Shown piece by piece: positions 47,204-59,184 of a stretch of 64,000 bases of DNA. The notes beneath the pieces are model-generated. The model ran no database searches. It was given only the letters and a program-made list of their open reading frames with translations, and was not told the DNA's origin. The DNA is from Scytalidium lignicola (lineage: Eukaryota; Ascomycota; Leotiomycetes). Made by a program: the position numbers and the translations under genes. The DNA is taken from NCBI GenBank assembly GCA_002812745.2, contig NCSJ02000160.1, forward strand, positions 1 to 64,000. The letters run 5' to 3'. Position 1 is the first letter of the stretch. Each line of letters starts with the position of its first letter.

Positions 47204-48633
47204 GGATGAGTGAGGTCTAGGTGAACATGCAAAGGAAGGGAGGTGAGGATGATTATCTAATCTATGGCCTTGTGGCCTCAGCCACTCCGCAATCAGTGAT
47301 ATCACGTGTGACCTCCCAGATCAAGATCTGTATGGAGTAGTTATTTGATGTTGGCAATAATCATCCTGTAGTCCCTCAATCCTAATATAGTAACCAGCGG
47401 CATCAGCCTCACCCAATAGCTTGGTCCTGGGACGAACTAGATGAGACTGGGAAAGGCGCTTATTATTATTGCCTACAAACACGGCGGCTGCTCTTTGCGC
47501 TGTACTTAGTTTGCTTACTGGTTGCTATGGTCGTCAGCCTTGTTGACGTTGTGGCTTGACGAAGCTTACATCCATGGAAACAGACACAACCCCTCATTCT
47601 GAGAGCAGTTGGAAATAACCAACTGCAATTCATTTTCTCTCCCTATCAAACTCTTCTTGTCAAGGTTGCTACCCAAGAATGGAGAATCATTCGGACTCGG
47701 GTGAGAGAGAAGGAGCATGCCTGCCCAAAGACGGCCAGCAGCATCGGATTCAACCCCGCCGGTGCTTCCAATTGCACCCAGATCCGTCCCCTCATACCTC
47801 ATCTCCAAAGAGGGCATCCAATGGACATCCAACAGCACCGATTTCCTGTGGTTCAAGCAAAAGAGGGGTGAGAAACGCGGGGTCACGTGCCGACCTCGGC
47901 CAGCGTCAACGTACAGTCAGATTATTGTGTCGAAATGCGCGCGGCCAAAGGAACGTCGTCTACAACCTCCATTACACCGCTACTTGCCAACCACGTCTCT
48001 GCAGCGGCCACTACCTGCGACTTTGCCACGCATTTTGGTCGTCTGCCCCACCGCTGGTGCTTCAAAACCACGTAGCGGTGTGTCGACAGTCGTGCCAGCA
48101 AAGCTGTTGTCTCTGGCGGCTCGCCCCGCCATAAGAGCTCGTGCCTCTCTACAAGAGACAACCCCTCCAGTTGTCTTGCAGCAGCGCCAAGGGCCGCTGG
48201 GAGGCCTTGCATCACAGCTACTCTGGAAACGACCAAATGTCTTCAATAAGCATGTATGACTTGGTGCAGCTTATGCAAGACAATCGTGCTAACGTCCGGT
48301 GTATCATATAAACCAGTGGGAAAGTGGGCAAGCGTCCGCCTCATTGGTCTTGTCGTGACACGGCAGCCTCCTTTCTCGGGGCTTTTGACAACACCTTTTG
48401 TACATATCTTGTGAGATGCTGGTGCTTGTAACCCCTCATCCTGGTAAGAATACTTTATAATGAAGAGGGGTGCCTCTTTTTCTTCCTCTACTCTCTCTTC
48501 CCAAGTGCTCTGATCTATCCTCAAGTGCTTTCTCACGAAGTTTTCTTATAATATCGTTCAGAACTGTCTCTCGAAGCAGTTCTATTCACATAAACAAACC
48601 AAACCAAACTACACAAACAACCCATTTTTCGAA
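47204..48633. other. Interval with overlapping frames, no assigned gene
   Basis: From 47.5 to 48.26 kb, frames of 90-180 codons are open on both strands in GC-rich DNA. None shows a recognisable domain. The last 150 bases are a pyrimidine-rich promoter for the Tpt1-fold gene, with a TTTATAATG-like element near 48455. Confidence 0.4.
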
Positions 48634-49764
48634 ATGGCAGCTGCTGTTCTCTCTCCTTTCCAAGGTCTCTCTATTGACCAAGGCCTTTCTATTGACCAGG
48701 GCATTATCCAGCCTTCTCCCGTCTCTCAGAACTCTCCTCGTCATGGCAGAACCCGAAATGGCAGCATTGCCAAGGGCAAGTCCCGGGGAAGAGGATATAG
48801 CATTGTGGATGACCGAGAGGTCACCATCATGAAGGCCTTGAGCTTCGTGTTGAAGCGAACAGTAGAAGAAGGAGAAGAAGTAGAGGGAGAAGAGAGGTTG
48901 ATTGCTGATTCAGAAGGATGGGTTGGTTGCAACGCTATTGTGAGTATCAAATACCGTCTGGTTTCGGCTATCATCCCTAAACGTGGGATCATATACATAG
49001 AGTATCCTTTAAACTAACCTTACTAGCTCAACCACCCCAATCTCTCCGCCCTTGAGGTCTCTCTCTCAGAACTTCAATCCCTCATCACATCACACACCTC
49101 CAAATCTAAGTTCATAATCGAACGTATTCCCTCTTCCTCACCAGAAAGCACTGAACCCTCAGACTTCCTCATCCGCCTCACACCAGTGGCCCCGAAGGAC
49201 AGTGCTTCCCAAATCTCTGCCTCCTCCACCCCCGCTGCGCCCAAACTCACACCTCTAACCGCTGACTCCGAAAATTTACCGGACCTGGTTGTCTACGAGA
49301 CTTCCTATGCAAACTACCCATTGATACTTGCCTCAGGCAGCATCAAGCGTGCTGGTGGTCAAGCCCACCTCTCATTCTTCTCCATCACCATTGATGAGGA
49401 GGGTACCGAGGTCCGCACGCCGACACCAACCTCCTCATCCGGCGATGTATCCATCTATATCGACCTCCCAGCGGTGCTCTCTTCTGACTCGGCCATCGCG
49501 TGGCAGCTGACCGAGACCGGCACCGTCATCACCGAAGGTGACGCAGACGGTTCTATTCCAAGGAAGTACTGGAAGAAGGCCGTAGCAAGACGCCCTGATA
49601 TCGGCGTCCTGTACGAGGATGGCGAGATTCGCAAGGAGGTCCCAGTTGGACTTCGCGGCAAAGGCCAGAAAGGTAAACGCGGTGGTGCCAAGGGCAAAGG
49701 TCAACGTGGATTGAAGGAGATGAAAGCCCAAAGCGAGGATGAGGAGACCTCCTCCAGTGAATAA
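48634..49764 (+). CDS. Tpt1/KptA-fold protein (tRNA 2'-phosphotransferase-like), probable pseudoenzyme
   Basis: Exons 48634-48939 and 49027-49764 give 347 residues. After a low-complexity head with a short internal repeat (GLSIDQGLSIDQG), residues 50-135 resemble the Tpt1 N-terminal lobe: VTIMKALSFVLKRT in the place of the usual KALSxLLRHGA helix, then DSEGWVGCNAILNHPNLSAL. The C-terminal lobe reads LVVYETSYANYPLILASGSI and KRAGGQAHLSFF, matching the C-x-H-G-T and RxHVHF regions. Tpt1 removes the 2'-phosphate left at tRNA splice junctions using NAD+. Here the catalytic Arg-His pair is Lys-Arg, the GHS motif is not visible and HGT is changed to ETS, so activity is doubtful. A basic Gly/Lys tail (GLRGKGQKGKRGGAKGKGQR) could bind RNA. 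A separate true Tpt1 gene is expected elsewhere in the genome. Confidence 0.8.
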
Positions 49765-50293
49765 GATATAGAATTAATATTATTACAATGATAGCCCATC
49801 AAAAGAGTTGATGGAGCTAGACTTAATACTTGTGTCGTTTTTATATAGCATTTCTCTTTTGTTTGGTTTTGTAAGATGGTGTTGAGAAGAGACGGGGTCA
49901 TGGCACGGAAATTGGATTGGATTGGATTGGATTGGGATGGGTTGGTTGGACTTTGGATGGGGTGATATGGGATGTTTCGGGGTACATAAGCATACCAGTG
50001 GATGGGCAAGGCACCTGCTTTGATGAAAGCATGGATGGTTTTAAGAGCATCGATAGATGACTTTGGTTGCAAGAGTGCAAGTACAGCATAGCACAGCATC
50101 ATGAGAACAATACAGTACAAATTTATACGTGATGCTAAGAATTCAGCATCGACGGCAAGCAAGCAAACATCAATTCCACCTTTATGAACTTGTGTTATAG
50201 TATACAAAATCCTTGTCCATTTTCCAAAACGCCAATAATATTTATATCTAGGTCCTTCATTCCGAACTAAGGGGGTATCATATATCAAAATTC
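49765..50293. other. Convergent 3' spacer with ATTGG repeat
   Basis: Between the stops of the Tpt1-fold gene and the ERCC6L2-like gene. It holds a simple-repeat array (listed separately) and a long minus-strand frame without a domain, which I take to be chance. Confidence 0.55.
49911..49935. repeat. (ATTGG)5 microsatellite
   Basis: Five perfect tandem copies of ATTGG, followed by degenerate GGATGG and GGTTGG units. In a non-coding spacer downstream of two convergent genes. Confidence 0.85.
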
Positions 50294-53200
50294 TCAAAGC
50301 CCATCATCCTCCTCATCCTCGCTCTCATCATCACCTGTTTCGGTAACCTCATTACTCCCAGCGCCATCCCTATCACTCTCACGCTCACGCTCGGCTGCGT
50401 CAGCCTGCCTACTCTTCTCCATCTCCAACTGCATCAACCTCTCCCTTCTCTCAAAATAAAACCTGTCTAAGAAATTCGTTCGCTGCTTCTGCGTCCATCC
50501 TTCGACTACAAACGCGAAATCCGTCGCGGACGCAAATCCATACGTCTTAGCCATGGTGCAGAACTGTCTCACTGCAACGTCATCAGGAGGGTGGTACTTG
50601 TAGTGGATTGGCGTGTTGAGAAAGCTGCTAGATGATTCCAGATCCCGAGATGTGGCAGCCGGTCGTTGGGAGTATTCACGGAAGAGGACTTCTTCGCCTA
50701 GGTCTGCGTCATTGCCGGCTTCTTCTGCGCGGCGACTTAGGTGGGTTTCTACTCGGGACGAGCCGACAACCTCGCTGTTTTCATGCGTGTAGATTACGCC
50801 GGCTGAGGCTAGGATTGCTTGGACGACATCTGTTTTGGGACGGGATGGTTGAATTTGCTTGGTGGAGGATTTGCTGTCTGCTGCGTCTGAGGCGATGAGG
50901 GCTACTAGCTGGGACATTGCGGCATCTTCGTCATCATCGTCGGTCTTGAGGGGGTTATCGTTGTCGTTCGCAGCGTCATCCATATCGACTTGGATTAGGC
51001 TTACACCCGCTTTTGCTTCTGCTACGTTGGTTTTGTTGACAATGTCTCGGAGGACAATGTCATCACCGTGGAAACTCAGAAGGTTTTCAAGGCCGAAGAT
51101 TTCCCCTTGCTGACCAGGAATGCTTTGCACTCCTTTAAAATAACGACGTTCGAGTGATGCATTGTACCCAATATTGGCTTGTTGCTGCTTGTATATTTGT
51201 CTAGCATAGACGATTTCTTCTACGGTTCCTGCAGAGATTAGTCGGAATACTTCGACGTCTCGCACCTGGCCTATACGATAAGCTCGGTCTTGAGCTTGTA
51301 GATCGTAGCTAGGGTTCCAGTTTGGATCGAATATCACCACTTTATTTGCGCTGGTGATATTTAGCCCGACTCCTCCAGCCTTTGTTGAGATTAAAAACAC
51401 AAATTGTCCAGGATCTGTGTTGAAGTCATCAACAACTTTCTGTCGATCCTCGTTGGGCATAGAGCCGTCAAGAAAACTGACATTATAACTTGTGTTATGG
51501 AATAGATGTTGAAGCATTTTAAGCAATCTAACACTGTGCGAGAATATGAGCACTCTGTCACCGTTTCCATGCCAAAACCTTAACAGTCTCTTGAGAACTT
51601 TCCATTTTCCACAGAATTCAGGATTAGAGAGGTTAAACAGCGAATCTCGCTTGCTGTAGAGTTCTCTCCATCTATCAGGTACCATCTCCTGAAGGAATTC
51701 CAAATCCCTTTGTTGCTTTTCTCGCATATCGGCAGAATTAGGAATAAGGAGAGCCAAATGATTTGATAGTTTTTGAAGAGTAGCAATGACTGGGAAGACT
51801 AGAGCCTGCCATTTTGTGCTGCTATCTGGCAACAGAGCCCTGCAGCACCAACCTGCTTTCTTCCCCGAACCGCATTCACAAGCATCAGACGAATGCTTTA
51901 CATAATAAACCATTTCACCATCTAGAAATGTCTCATATGCTTCTCGTTGAATCTCAGTAAGAGGGCAGAATACCACAGTGTCTGTCTTCTTTGGCAGTTG
52001 ATGTGCTATAAGACTTTTCATCCTCCGTAGAAAGAATTCAGGAAGCAGATTATCTCTCAGCTTCTTTGCAGTCCTTCGAGCTAAGCTCAGTTGATACATA
52101 GTGGCATCATGTCTATGCTAGATTAGAAACAGCCCAAAAAAATGAGGGAACATAATCGCTACGTACGATTGTCCTATTTTCAGTGGCTCACTAATGCTGG
52201 ATTGCCATGTAGATAATGGCCCAAAACGTCCAGGGTTTGTCCAGTTAAGCAATGTCCACAATTCCTCGTACTTATTCTGAATAGCAGTTCCTGTAAGTCC
52301 AATCCTACATAGTGCGTTCACCTCATTCATAGCTTTCGTAGTCTCAGACGATCGTTCCTTCATCATGTGGCATTCGTCCGCTATGACGCAGTCCCAGGCA
52401 ATCAAATTTAGTAAACTTTTATGGTCTCTGTATGTATGGTATGTCGTTATAACTATTTCCAAGCGTCCAGCTTTGGCTGCCTCAAACACTTCATCCTTGG
52501 TAGCACCATGAAATTTATCTACGTGCCACCATCCCCAGCGAGCCAGCTCATTCATCCAGTTTTGGATGAGCGAACCAGGACAGACGATCAGAACTCGAGG
52601 GTACCAAAGATCTTTCGCCGCTCTGCGCATCTTACGCATCCTTTTTGAATCTCGCTCATCTCCGGTTTTTCCAAAAGCAACGGTCAACAACGCAGCAACT
52701 TGGACCGTCTTGCCTAGGCCCATATCGTCACCTAGAATGCCTCCTTTCTGATAGACAAACAGCTCATGCAGAAATGCCACCCCATCAATTTGATAATCTC
52801 GGAGGTATTGTGCAATAGAAGCTGGAATGACTCCTGCAGATATCGGTAGCTCAATATCCCTATATGGACGTGATGGCTCCACGGTTTCTGGAAAATTCGG
52901 TCGCTCTTCAAGATCTGCAAGTCTCTCATCGTCCGAAAACTCGACATCATCATATTGAGGTGGAAGACTCAAGCCAGCTTCCTGTAGGATCTCATAGTTT
53001 CTATCAAATTCTTTTCTTCGTGATAGCAAATATTCCGGGACAGCCTCTTCCATCATCTCATACTCCGAATCATGACCCCATTCCTTGTCCGTCTTTGGTG
53101 GTTCGCGTCCATTTTCCTTTGCTTCCTTCCGCCTAGCAACTACATCATTGGTTTTTGCCTTGAGCTTCTTTTTAGCAGCTGCAGTCTTCTTCCGCTTAGC

Positions 53201-53535
53201 AGACTTCCTATTCTTAAACTTTTGGTATGGGTCATCGTCATCTTCATCCGCAGACCACTCAATTTTCTCTCCGGCTTTGCGTTTTCCTTTACTCTGGGAT
53301 GTGATTTTCACGAAATTTGTGGTCTCGATATCGGAGTCTGTGCCGCCACTTGAAAATGATCCAACGATATCTAATGAGTGTAAGCGTAGGCAGTTATTTT
53401 AGACGCGCTTTTGGGAGATATACTCTCTATATATTGGTCAGCGGTCATTGGCGCGCCTCTTCCTCCGACACCGACATCTAAATCTTCTTCGTCCGTCGTA
53501 AGTATGTACTCCTCCGCAGCTGTTCTCCGTTCCAT
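50294..53535 (-). CDS. SNF2-family ATPase, ERCC6L2 (RAD26-like) homologue
   Basis: Exons 53535-53424, 53370-52167 and 52112-50294 give 1044 residues. A basic, charged N-terminus (about 1-190) precedes the helicase core: LRDYQIDGVAFLHELFVYQK, Walker A in DDMGLGKTVQVAALL, a DECH box in WDCVIADECHMMKERSS, and TGTAIQNKYEELW. The second RecA lobe has VLIFSHSVRLLKMLQHLF, STKAGGVGLNITSANKVVIF and QAQDRAYRIGQVRDVEVFRL. Directly after it comes ARQIYKQQQANIGYNASLER, the segment that marks ERCC6L2 and not CSB/Rad26. A CxCGSGKKAGWCC cluster lies in the inserted region between lobes. In humans the protein acts in transcription-associated genome stability and double-strand-break repair in the nucleus. The Asp/Glu-rich end (DDESEDEEDDGL) is common in such factors. 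The first exon was chosen because it supplies an ATG and stays in frame. Confidence 0.92.
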
Positions 53536-54539
53536 AGCTATCTTTACGTGGAGGGATCATCGTGCCAGACAGGATTGAGGGGCAAAAGCGCGTCACCAAG
53601 ACGCGACTTAATATCTAGCCGTTAGTGCCTCAGGCAATAAGTCCTACTCTAGGAGGCTCGTTTTTTAAAGCAACGAGAATGAAGAAATCAATCAAATTAC
53701 AATTATATCGATATTGCAGTTTTGAATTCGTGATATTCTTATCAACAATCGTTTTACAAGCGATTTCACGTTCACTTTGCGTACCCAATATGACCTTATA
53801 TAAGATGCTGTAAGTGGTTAAGTTAACCGTGACGGCTAAGGATTTCTCCAACTTCGGAAGATCTCCCGCCGTCAAAAAAGCCAACGTCATTGAAGCTCAT
53901 TTGTGATCGCGCCAGAAGCGCACAAGAGCTCGTATTAGAACAATACTATTTCTTTCCAAACCCGCCCCGGGGGAAAAAAGTGGTCGATCCGGGATTGATA
54001 GATATACCCAAGCGCTTTTCTTTCAAACTGCATGCCCGGGAGGTCAGGGAAGCCGACACGTATTTTTTTTCTCTCTAAAAAAATCATACTCATACTCATA
54101 CTCATTGGGCTGCTCTTTAGTTTATTTGACCAAACCTATTTTGACGTCTGCAGAGAACGCTTGAGGCTACAAGTATAATTTTTCTACCACTAATATTCCT
54201 TGCTAGAGGCAAAAGAATCAACAGTTGAATAGTACGAAAGAAGAAGAAATTTTAAAAGAAATAACTTGAAAATAACTTAAACTTAATATCTTATAACTTT
54301 GTAGTATAGTTAACTTTTTGGGTTTCATATCTTTATATTTTGTACTTCTTGTAATCTTTATAGTTGTCCTTTTGTTTATAGTGTTTATGCAAATTTGAAA
54401 GTTTGTTCTATGGTAATAAATTGTTTGTATAAGTTTAACTAGAAATGTTAGAATTAATTAAATATGATTTACGTTACCTTTATCCACTGGACTGTACTGT
54501 GACTGATATCCTGCTAGAGCTTCTTGTTCACTAAAATCC
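53536..54539. other. Intergenic, AT-rich
   Basis: Upstream of the ERCC6L2-like gene and downstream of the DOMON/b561 gene. Poly-T and poly-A tracts, and a small run of CATACT units near 54084-54105. No convincing gene. Confidence 0.6.
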
Positions 54540-55915
54540 TCAACCTTTGCGACTCGAAGCGTATTTTTGCATGCGCCAATACACGAATGTGATGATACCG
54601 ATCAAGCATATAGCAAGTGCTAGTAATGCATAGTCATATTTCCCGTTCAGAGCTTGTGGAAAGCCACTGATTTTAGGGATTAGTTAAAATAGGCCCCAAA
54701 TAGAAGGGAAAGGTGGAATCTTACATAAATCCATTGATGATACCAAGAGGTATCACGACTCTACCAAGCCAGATATGATATGGCGCCAACTTGGTTGGTG
54801 CAAAGGTTCGTTTATAGATTCTGTGGTGTATGAATCCGAGAAGGAACTGGCCGATCATTGCTAGTATCACAATTATTCCGAGGATTTGATGGGGAGAATT
54901 CCAGTTCTTCGACTGAAGTCTCATTGTTAGCAAAAGAACATTGTGATGATAAAGGAGCGGACTGACGCGGTTATACATTGTTCCAGCATAGATCCCAACA
55001 CCAGTTCCAATAATTGCAAGGACCGCAGAAGTGCTCATGTTCCAACTGTGGAATCTTGGCTGATTCAGGATACGGAGAAGGAATACCCCAAAAGGCATCA
55101 ATCCAAAAAACACCAGAACCATCAGAGCTGCATGAAGTGGCGAAGAAAAGTCATGATCAGTTGAGTCACTAAGTTCCCTCGTACCTACAGTGCTGGAGAA
55201 AATGGGTGCTGGAACACCTCCAGCACCGACTGCTTTAGTCAAATCCATTTGGAAAGTTCCATATTTATCATGGCGTTTAGTATCCGCCGACTTTGAGTTT
55301 GTCTTCAAATTCCCAGACGGTCCAGTGGCGTAGATAAAATTTTCTGCTGTCGAGGTGATATTGAGTGAACCCCCACTCCATTTCCTACAGCTCTCGCATT
55401 TCGCGTTGACAGTGATCCATTTATTATGTTTGTCATTTCCTGTACCAGGCAAGAGAGTGATTGCTACATTCGATGTATAGCTAGGTTCAGTGTGTCCATC
55501 TGTTATTCGGGGACTGACCGTCACGCTGTTTTCGTTAGAGGAAGTGTATAGTAAGAACATCAAGGATCCTTTCATTTTGTCCGAACCCATTCCCACGGAC
55601 TATTCTCTGTTCAGCAAATAGGTAAGGTGTATATGTGATAGGAGCCTCGACTTACAATCCAGGAGTGGCTGCTAGAACCCGACAACGAAAAGTAAATGTC
55701 ATCGCTGCCATCACTAGGTACATTGAGGGAAAATGTTATGCCTGGGTGATGCGATACAAATCCTGAAGCAGGAATGTCTACTGCTCTAACAAGAGAGACC
55801 GTTAGGTAGAATGCCGCCGCTAGTTAAACAGTTAATACGCTGTCCGGGATGGCCCGTAAACTAGGAGATTAAATTACATACCAACGACTACTAAAGAATG
55901 TTGTAGATTAACCAT
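54540..55915 (-). CDS. DOMON-cytochrome b561 protein (cellobiose-dehydrogenase cytochrome-type)
   Basis: Exons 55915-55882, 55819-55656, 55599-54725 and 54666-54540 give 399 residues. A signal peptide or first helix (VVVAAAFYLTVSLVRAVDIP) is followed by a DOMON domain of CDH-cytochrome type: GITFSLNVPSDGSDDIYFSL, SHSWISVGMGSDKMKGSLMF with a possible haem-ligating Met, and CESCRKWSGGSLN with two cysteines. From about residue 200 comes a b561 transmembrane bundle with spaced histidines: DHDFSSPLHAALM, YHHNVLLL, NSPHQILGIIV, FIHHRIYKR and YHIWLGRVV. The family carries electrons across membranes, often to reduce extracellular metals or oxidants at the plasma membrane. Related fungal proteins link to copper-dependent polysaccharide oxidation, but that is not shown here. 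Length and domain order are normal. Confidence 0.9.
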
Positions 55916-56449
55916 CTTCACACCTTTCTTGAAAATCTGAAGAAGAAAAGAACTGCGGACTTAAAACAGAAAGTGATACAGCATAGGAGAAGACAATAAG
56001 GAACATCCTTTCCTCAAGTACTTATGGACTTACATTACGCACGTACTCACGTATCCTGTATCATTCCACTCCGGCATTCAAGTTTCGCCGTTGCAACGTA
56101 AACACTCAAGGAAGTTGTCACTGATCTCATGTAAGAGGTGGATGAGCATCTGGAGCTGTTTAACCAATCATTGGCCGTTTATTAGGGTTAAGGGGAGGAA
56201 ATCAGAATCTAAGCGATGATGATTGGCTGAATATCGGGCGGTGTATCTTTTTGGCTGAGGACTGAGATAGGCTACGGACGTTACAACTTTTCAGTTTCTG
56301 AAGAAACCTATTGATATCTCCATGACTAGCTTTTCTCTTGAGCCTAGATACTCGGCACTGAAATTTTCCTTATTCCAACACGGGTAATCCTTTGCGAGGG
56401 ATTGTAATCCATGTAACAGCAGCTTCAGCTATCATCTACCTAGCATACT
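55916..56449. other. Intergenic, promoter of the DOMON/b561 gene
   Basis: Contains the upstream region of the DOMON/b561 gene and the 3' end of the aminopeptidase gene. No coding frame of interest. Confidence 0.55.
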
Positions 56450-59184
56450 TTAGCAATTCTTGCAATACCCATGAGCTTGTAGCCAAGCAAGAATATCTTC
56501 GTAATCTCTTTTCATCCATTTTTCCTTGGCTTCAACTGATTCCTGAGCCACGTCAATAATCGTTCTAAGCCCCTATGAATTAGGAGTATTAGCCCAAACG
56601 CCATCGTTTGCCATACTTGATTCAACGGATAAAGTTACCTCGGAATCTAACTCTCCAAATTTCTTCTTCACTTCCATTAATTGATCCATTGTTGTAAATG
56701 TATCTAAAATCATCCTAAACATTGGCCCAAAGGCCGCAAGCCCTCCAGCACCTTGAATGATATGACTATAATCCTGCATCCATTGTCCGGAGTTTAGGAG
56801 TTCCCAGAGAGCATTGATACCATTCTTATGTGTTTTAAGAGGTTTGAGAATGGAAAGGGTCTGAAATTTCCTAAGGGAGTCAACACTCAATGATATTTTC
56901 ATTGTCTCTTCTATTGAGGATGGATCGGTGCAATAGCCAATGGACTGGTAGATTTGGAGTGCTTCTTCTTCGTTGTGGTTTGGTAGACTTTTAAGCTGAG
57001 TTATCAGCTGGGAAAACTGCCATTATATCAGTGACATACAATAACATATCAGGTAAGGTATCATACTGCTTTCTCTCCTTCATTCTCTAAAACTATCTTG
57101 AAGACTGCTGATCGAAGATTAGCATTGTCTGTAATCTTATCCCCATTTATAAAGCGACCAAATAGTTCCTGTGCATATACAATGGCATCTTTATTACCGC
57201 AAGAGTTTTGTAACAGTAACTCTTTTAGTCTGCTGTCGAGTTGTTTGTCTTCGCTAGAGAGATTGAAAACATGTTTTGAAATGCTATTCCTTAGAATGTC
57301 TTTCTTGAAGTTAGAGAAGTAGCGTTTGAATTCATCGCTTTCAAAAACAATGAATTCGGATATTTTTTCGAGTGTTAAAGTAATACTCTTCCAAACGTAA
57401 TAGTTGTTCTCATCTTTGAAATTAAGGAGCAGGTCCAGAAGGTTTGAAGTCCTAGTATAGGGATGGCCAGCCAGTACTAATGCAGCGGTATCTGAAATGA
57501 TACCAATCTTATCCTCAACAGACAATAAGCCAGATGGAACTGCTTTCCCTAGCAGGCTGAGACGATGAGGCTCATATGCAACGCGATAAAAGCCGATATG
57601 ATCAGCATTGAATTTATAGCAGTCCAGAGGAACATCGAGTGATGTAGACTCTGTATCAAATAATCTTTCAATAAGTGCATTTGAAGTGCGGATCTTGAGA
57701 GAAATTGGATATAACATTTCTTCATCAAGATTCTCTCCCCCAGAGAACCAAAACCGTTTCTGAGTAATTGTCACTGAGTTGGAAGCTTTGTTTTCTTGTA
57801 CACTAATAACAGGGTAACCAGAAGTCTTTGTCCATATGCCGATGATGCTACCAACATCAACTCCAGTAACTTCTTGCAAAGTATTCCACAAATCCTGGGT
57901 TTGGGCATTTGCATAAGCGTGCTTTTTCAAATATTTTTGAACACCATCGAGGAATCTCTCTTCACCCAAGTGACTACTTATCATCCGTAGTACAGAACAA
58001 CCTTTCTTGTAGGTAATATCATCAAATATATGGACTAGATCGGTAGGATCTGCTATTGGTACTTCCACGGGGTGGCTCCTTCTGCTTGAATCTAGAAGAA
58101 GACCAAGCTGATAGCTCTCCCCTAGGAACCTTTGAAACGGCTCGGAAGTACCAAGCATTCTCGACCTCCCAATTAATGCTGCCCAGTCTGCAAATCCTTC
58201 ATTGAGCCAAAGAGCATCCCACCAGTCCATAGTTACTAGGTTTCCAAACCACTGATGAGCAAGTTCGTGGAAAACTGTGGACATAGAAGAATCTCTCTCA
58301 AAAGACGAGGAGGTGGGACCAACCAACAGTTTTGATGGGATAAATGTGATGAGACCCCAATTCTCCATTGAACTCTGACTGTTTGGAATTGCAACCATAT
58401 TCACCTTAGGAAGTGGAAATTCTATATCAAATGCTTTCTCAAATATTGATAAAGCCTTCGTGGCTGTATCAAGAGCAAATCGACCATCCAATATATTTCC
58501 ATAGCCGATTGGAGAATAGATACTAACTGGCACACGAAATTCATCTGATTCAATCATGTCGAACGTTCCTATCACAAATGCTACTATGTAAGTAGACATT
58601 CTCGGAGTCTTCTGGAATTGAACCAGTTTGGAGTTGTTAATGCTTGAATCCGTACACGATTGGACCGGCATATTCCCCAAACAAGTGAGTCCTTTGTCAA
58701 CTTGTAAGCCGATGGAGAATGTTGCTTTCAGGGCTGGATCATCAAAGCATGGAAATACTCTTCTCGCACCCGTAGCCTCCAAATCAGTTGATGCAATCCA
58801 ATCCAAAGGTAGACTTTCCAAACCATTGTCCCCAAATTGTGTCATCCGAAACCCCAGTTCAGTGATTCCCACCATCCTTCCACAGAAACAAAGATGGATT
58901 TGCAGATATGCATTTGTATTGATAGGTTTGATTAGGATTTCGTGTGTCTGATCCTTTGGGTTCTGCTTTGTACCCAAGATGTCCATAGCAAGCCCTTTGT
59001 CGTCATAGATTGTCGTCTGTGTGATCTCAATGCAGTGTGCATTGAAGCAGGTGGTAGAAGTAGGTTCCTTTACGTTAACATCGATAGAGACAGAACCAGC
59101 AAAAGTTTGATTCGAAAAGTCTGGAGTAATTTGTAAGTTATAGTGAATTGGGATGATAGCTTTGGTAAGTCTATAATTGGACAT
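56450..59184 (-). CDS. M1-family zinc aminopeptidase (ERAP/Ape2-like)
   Basis: Exons 59184-57067, 57016-56639 and 56572-56450 give 872 residues, normal for cytosolic puromycin-sensitive-type enzymes. The N-terminal beta domain begins LTKAIIPIHYNLQITPDFSN. The catalytic domain has the zinc site HELAHQWFGNLVTMDWWDAL with WLNEGFADWA, completing HEXXH(18)E, and the catalytic Tyr region ITYKKGCSVLRM. The substrate-anchor motif, usually GAMENWG, reads SSMENWG here; the key Glu is kept. The C-terminal ERAP-like helical domain runs to AWLQAHGYCKNC. The second donor is at GAG|GTAAC: only this leaves GLRTIIDVAQESVEAKEKW in frame. The enzyme trims neutral or basic residues from peptide N-termini. A frame reading back to 59310 has no ATG and is ignored. 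Confidence 0.92.
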
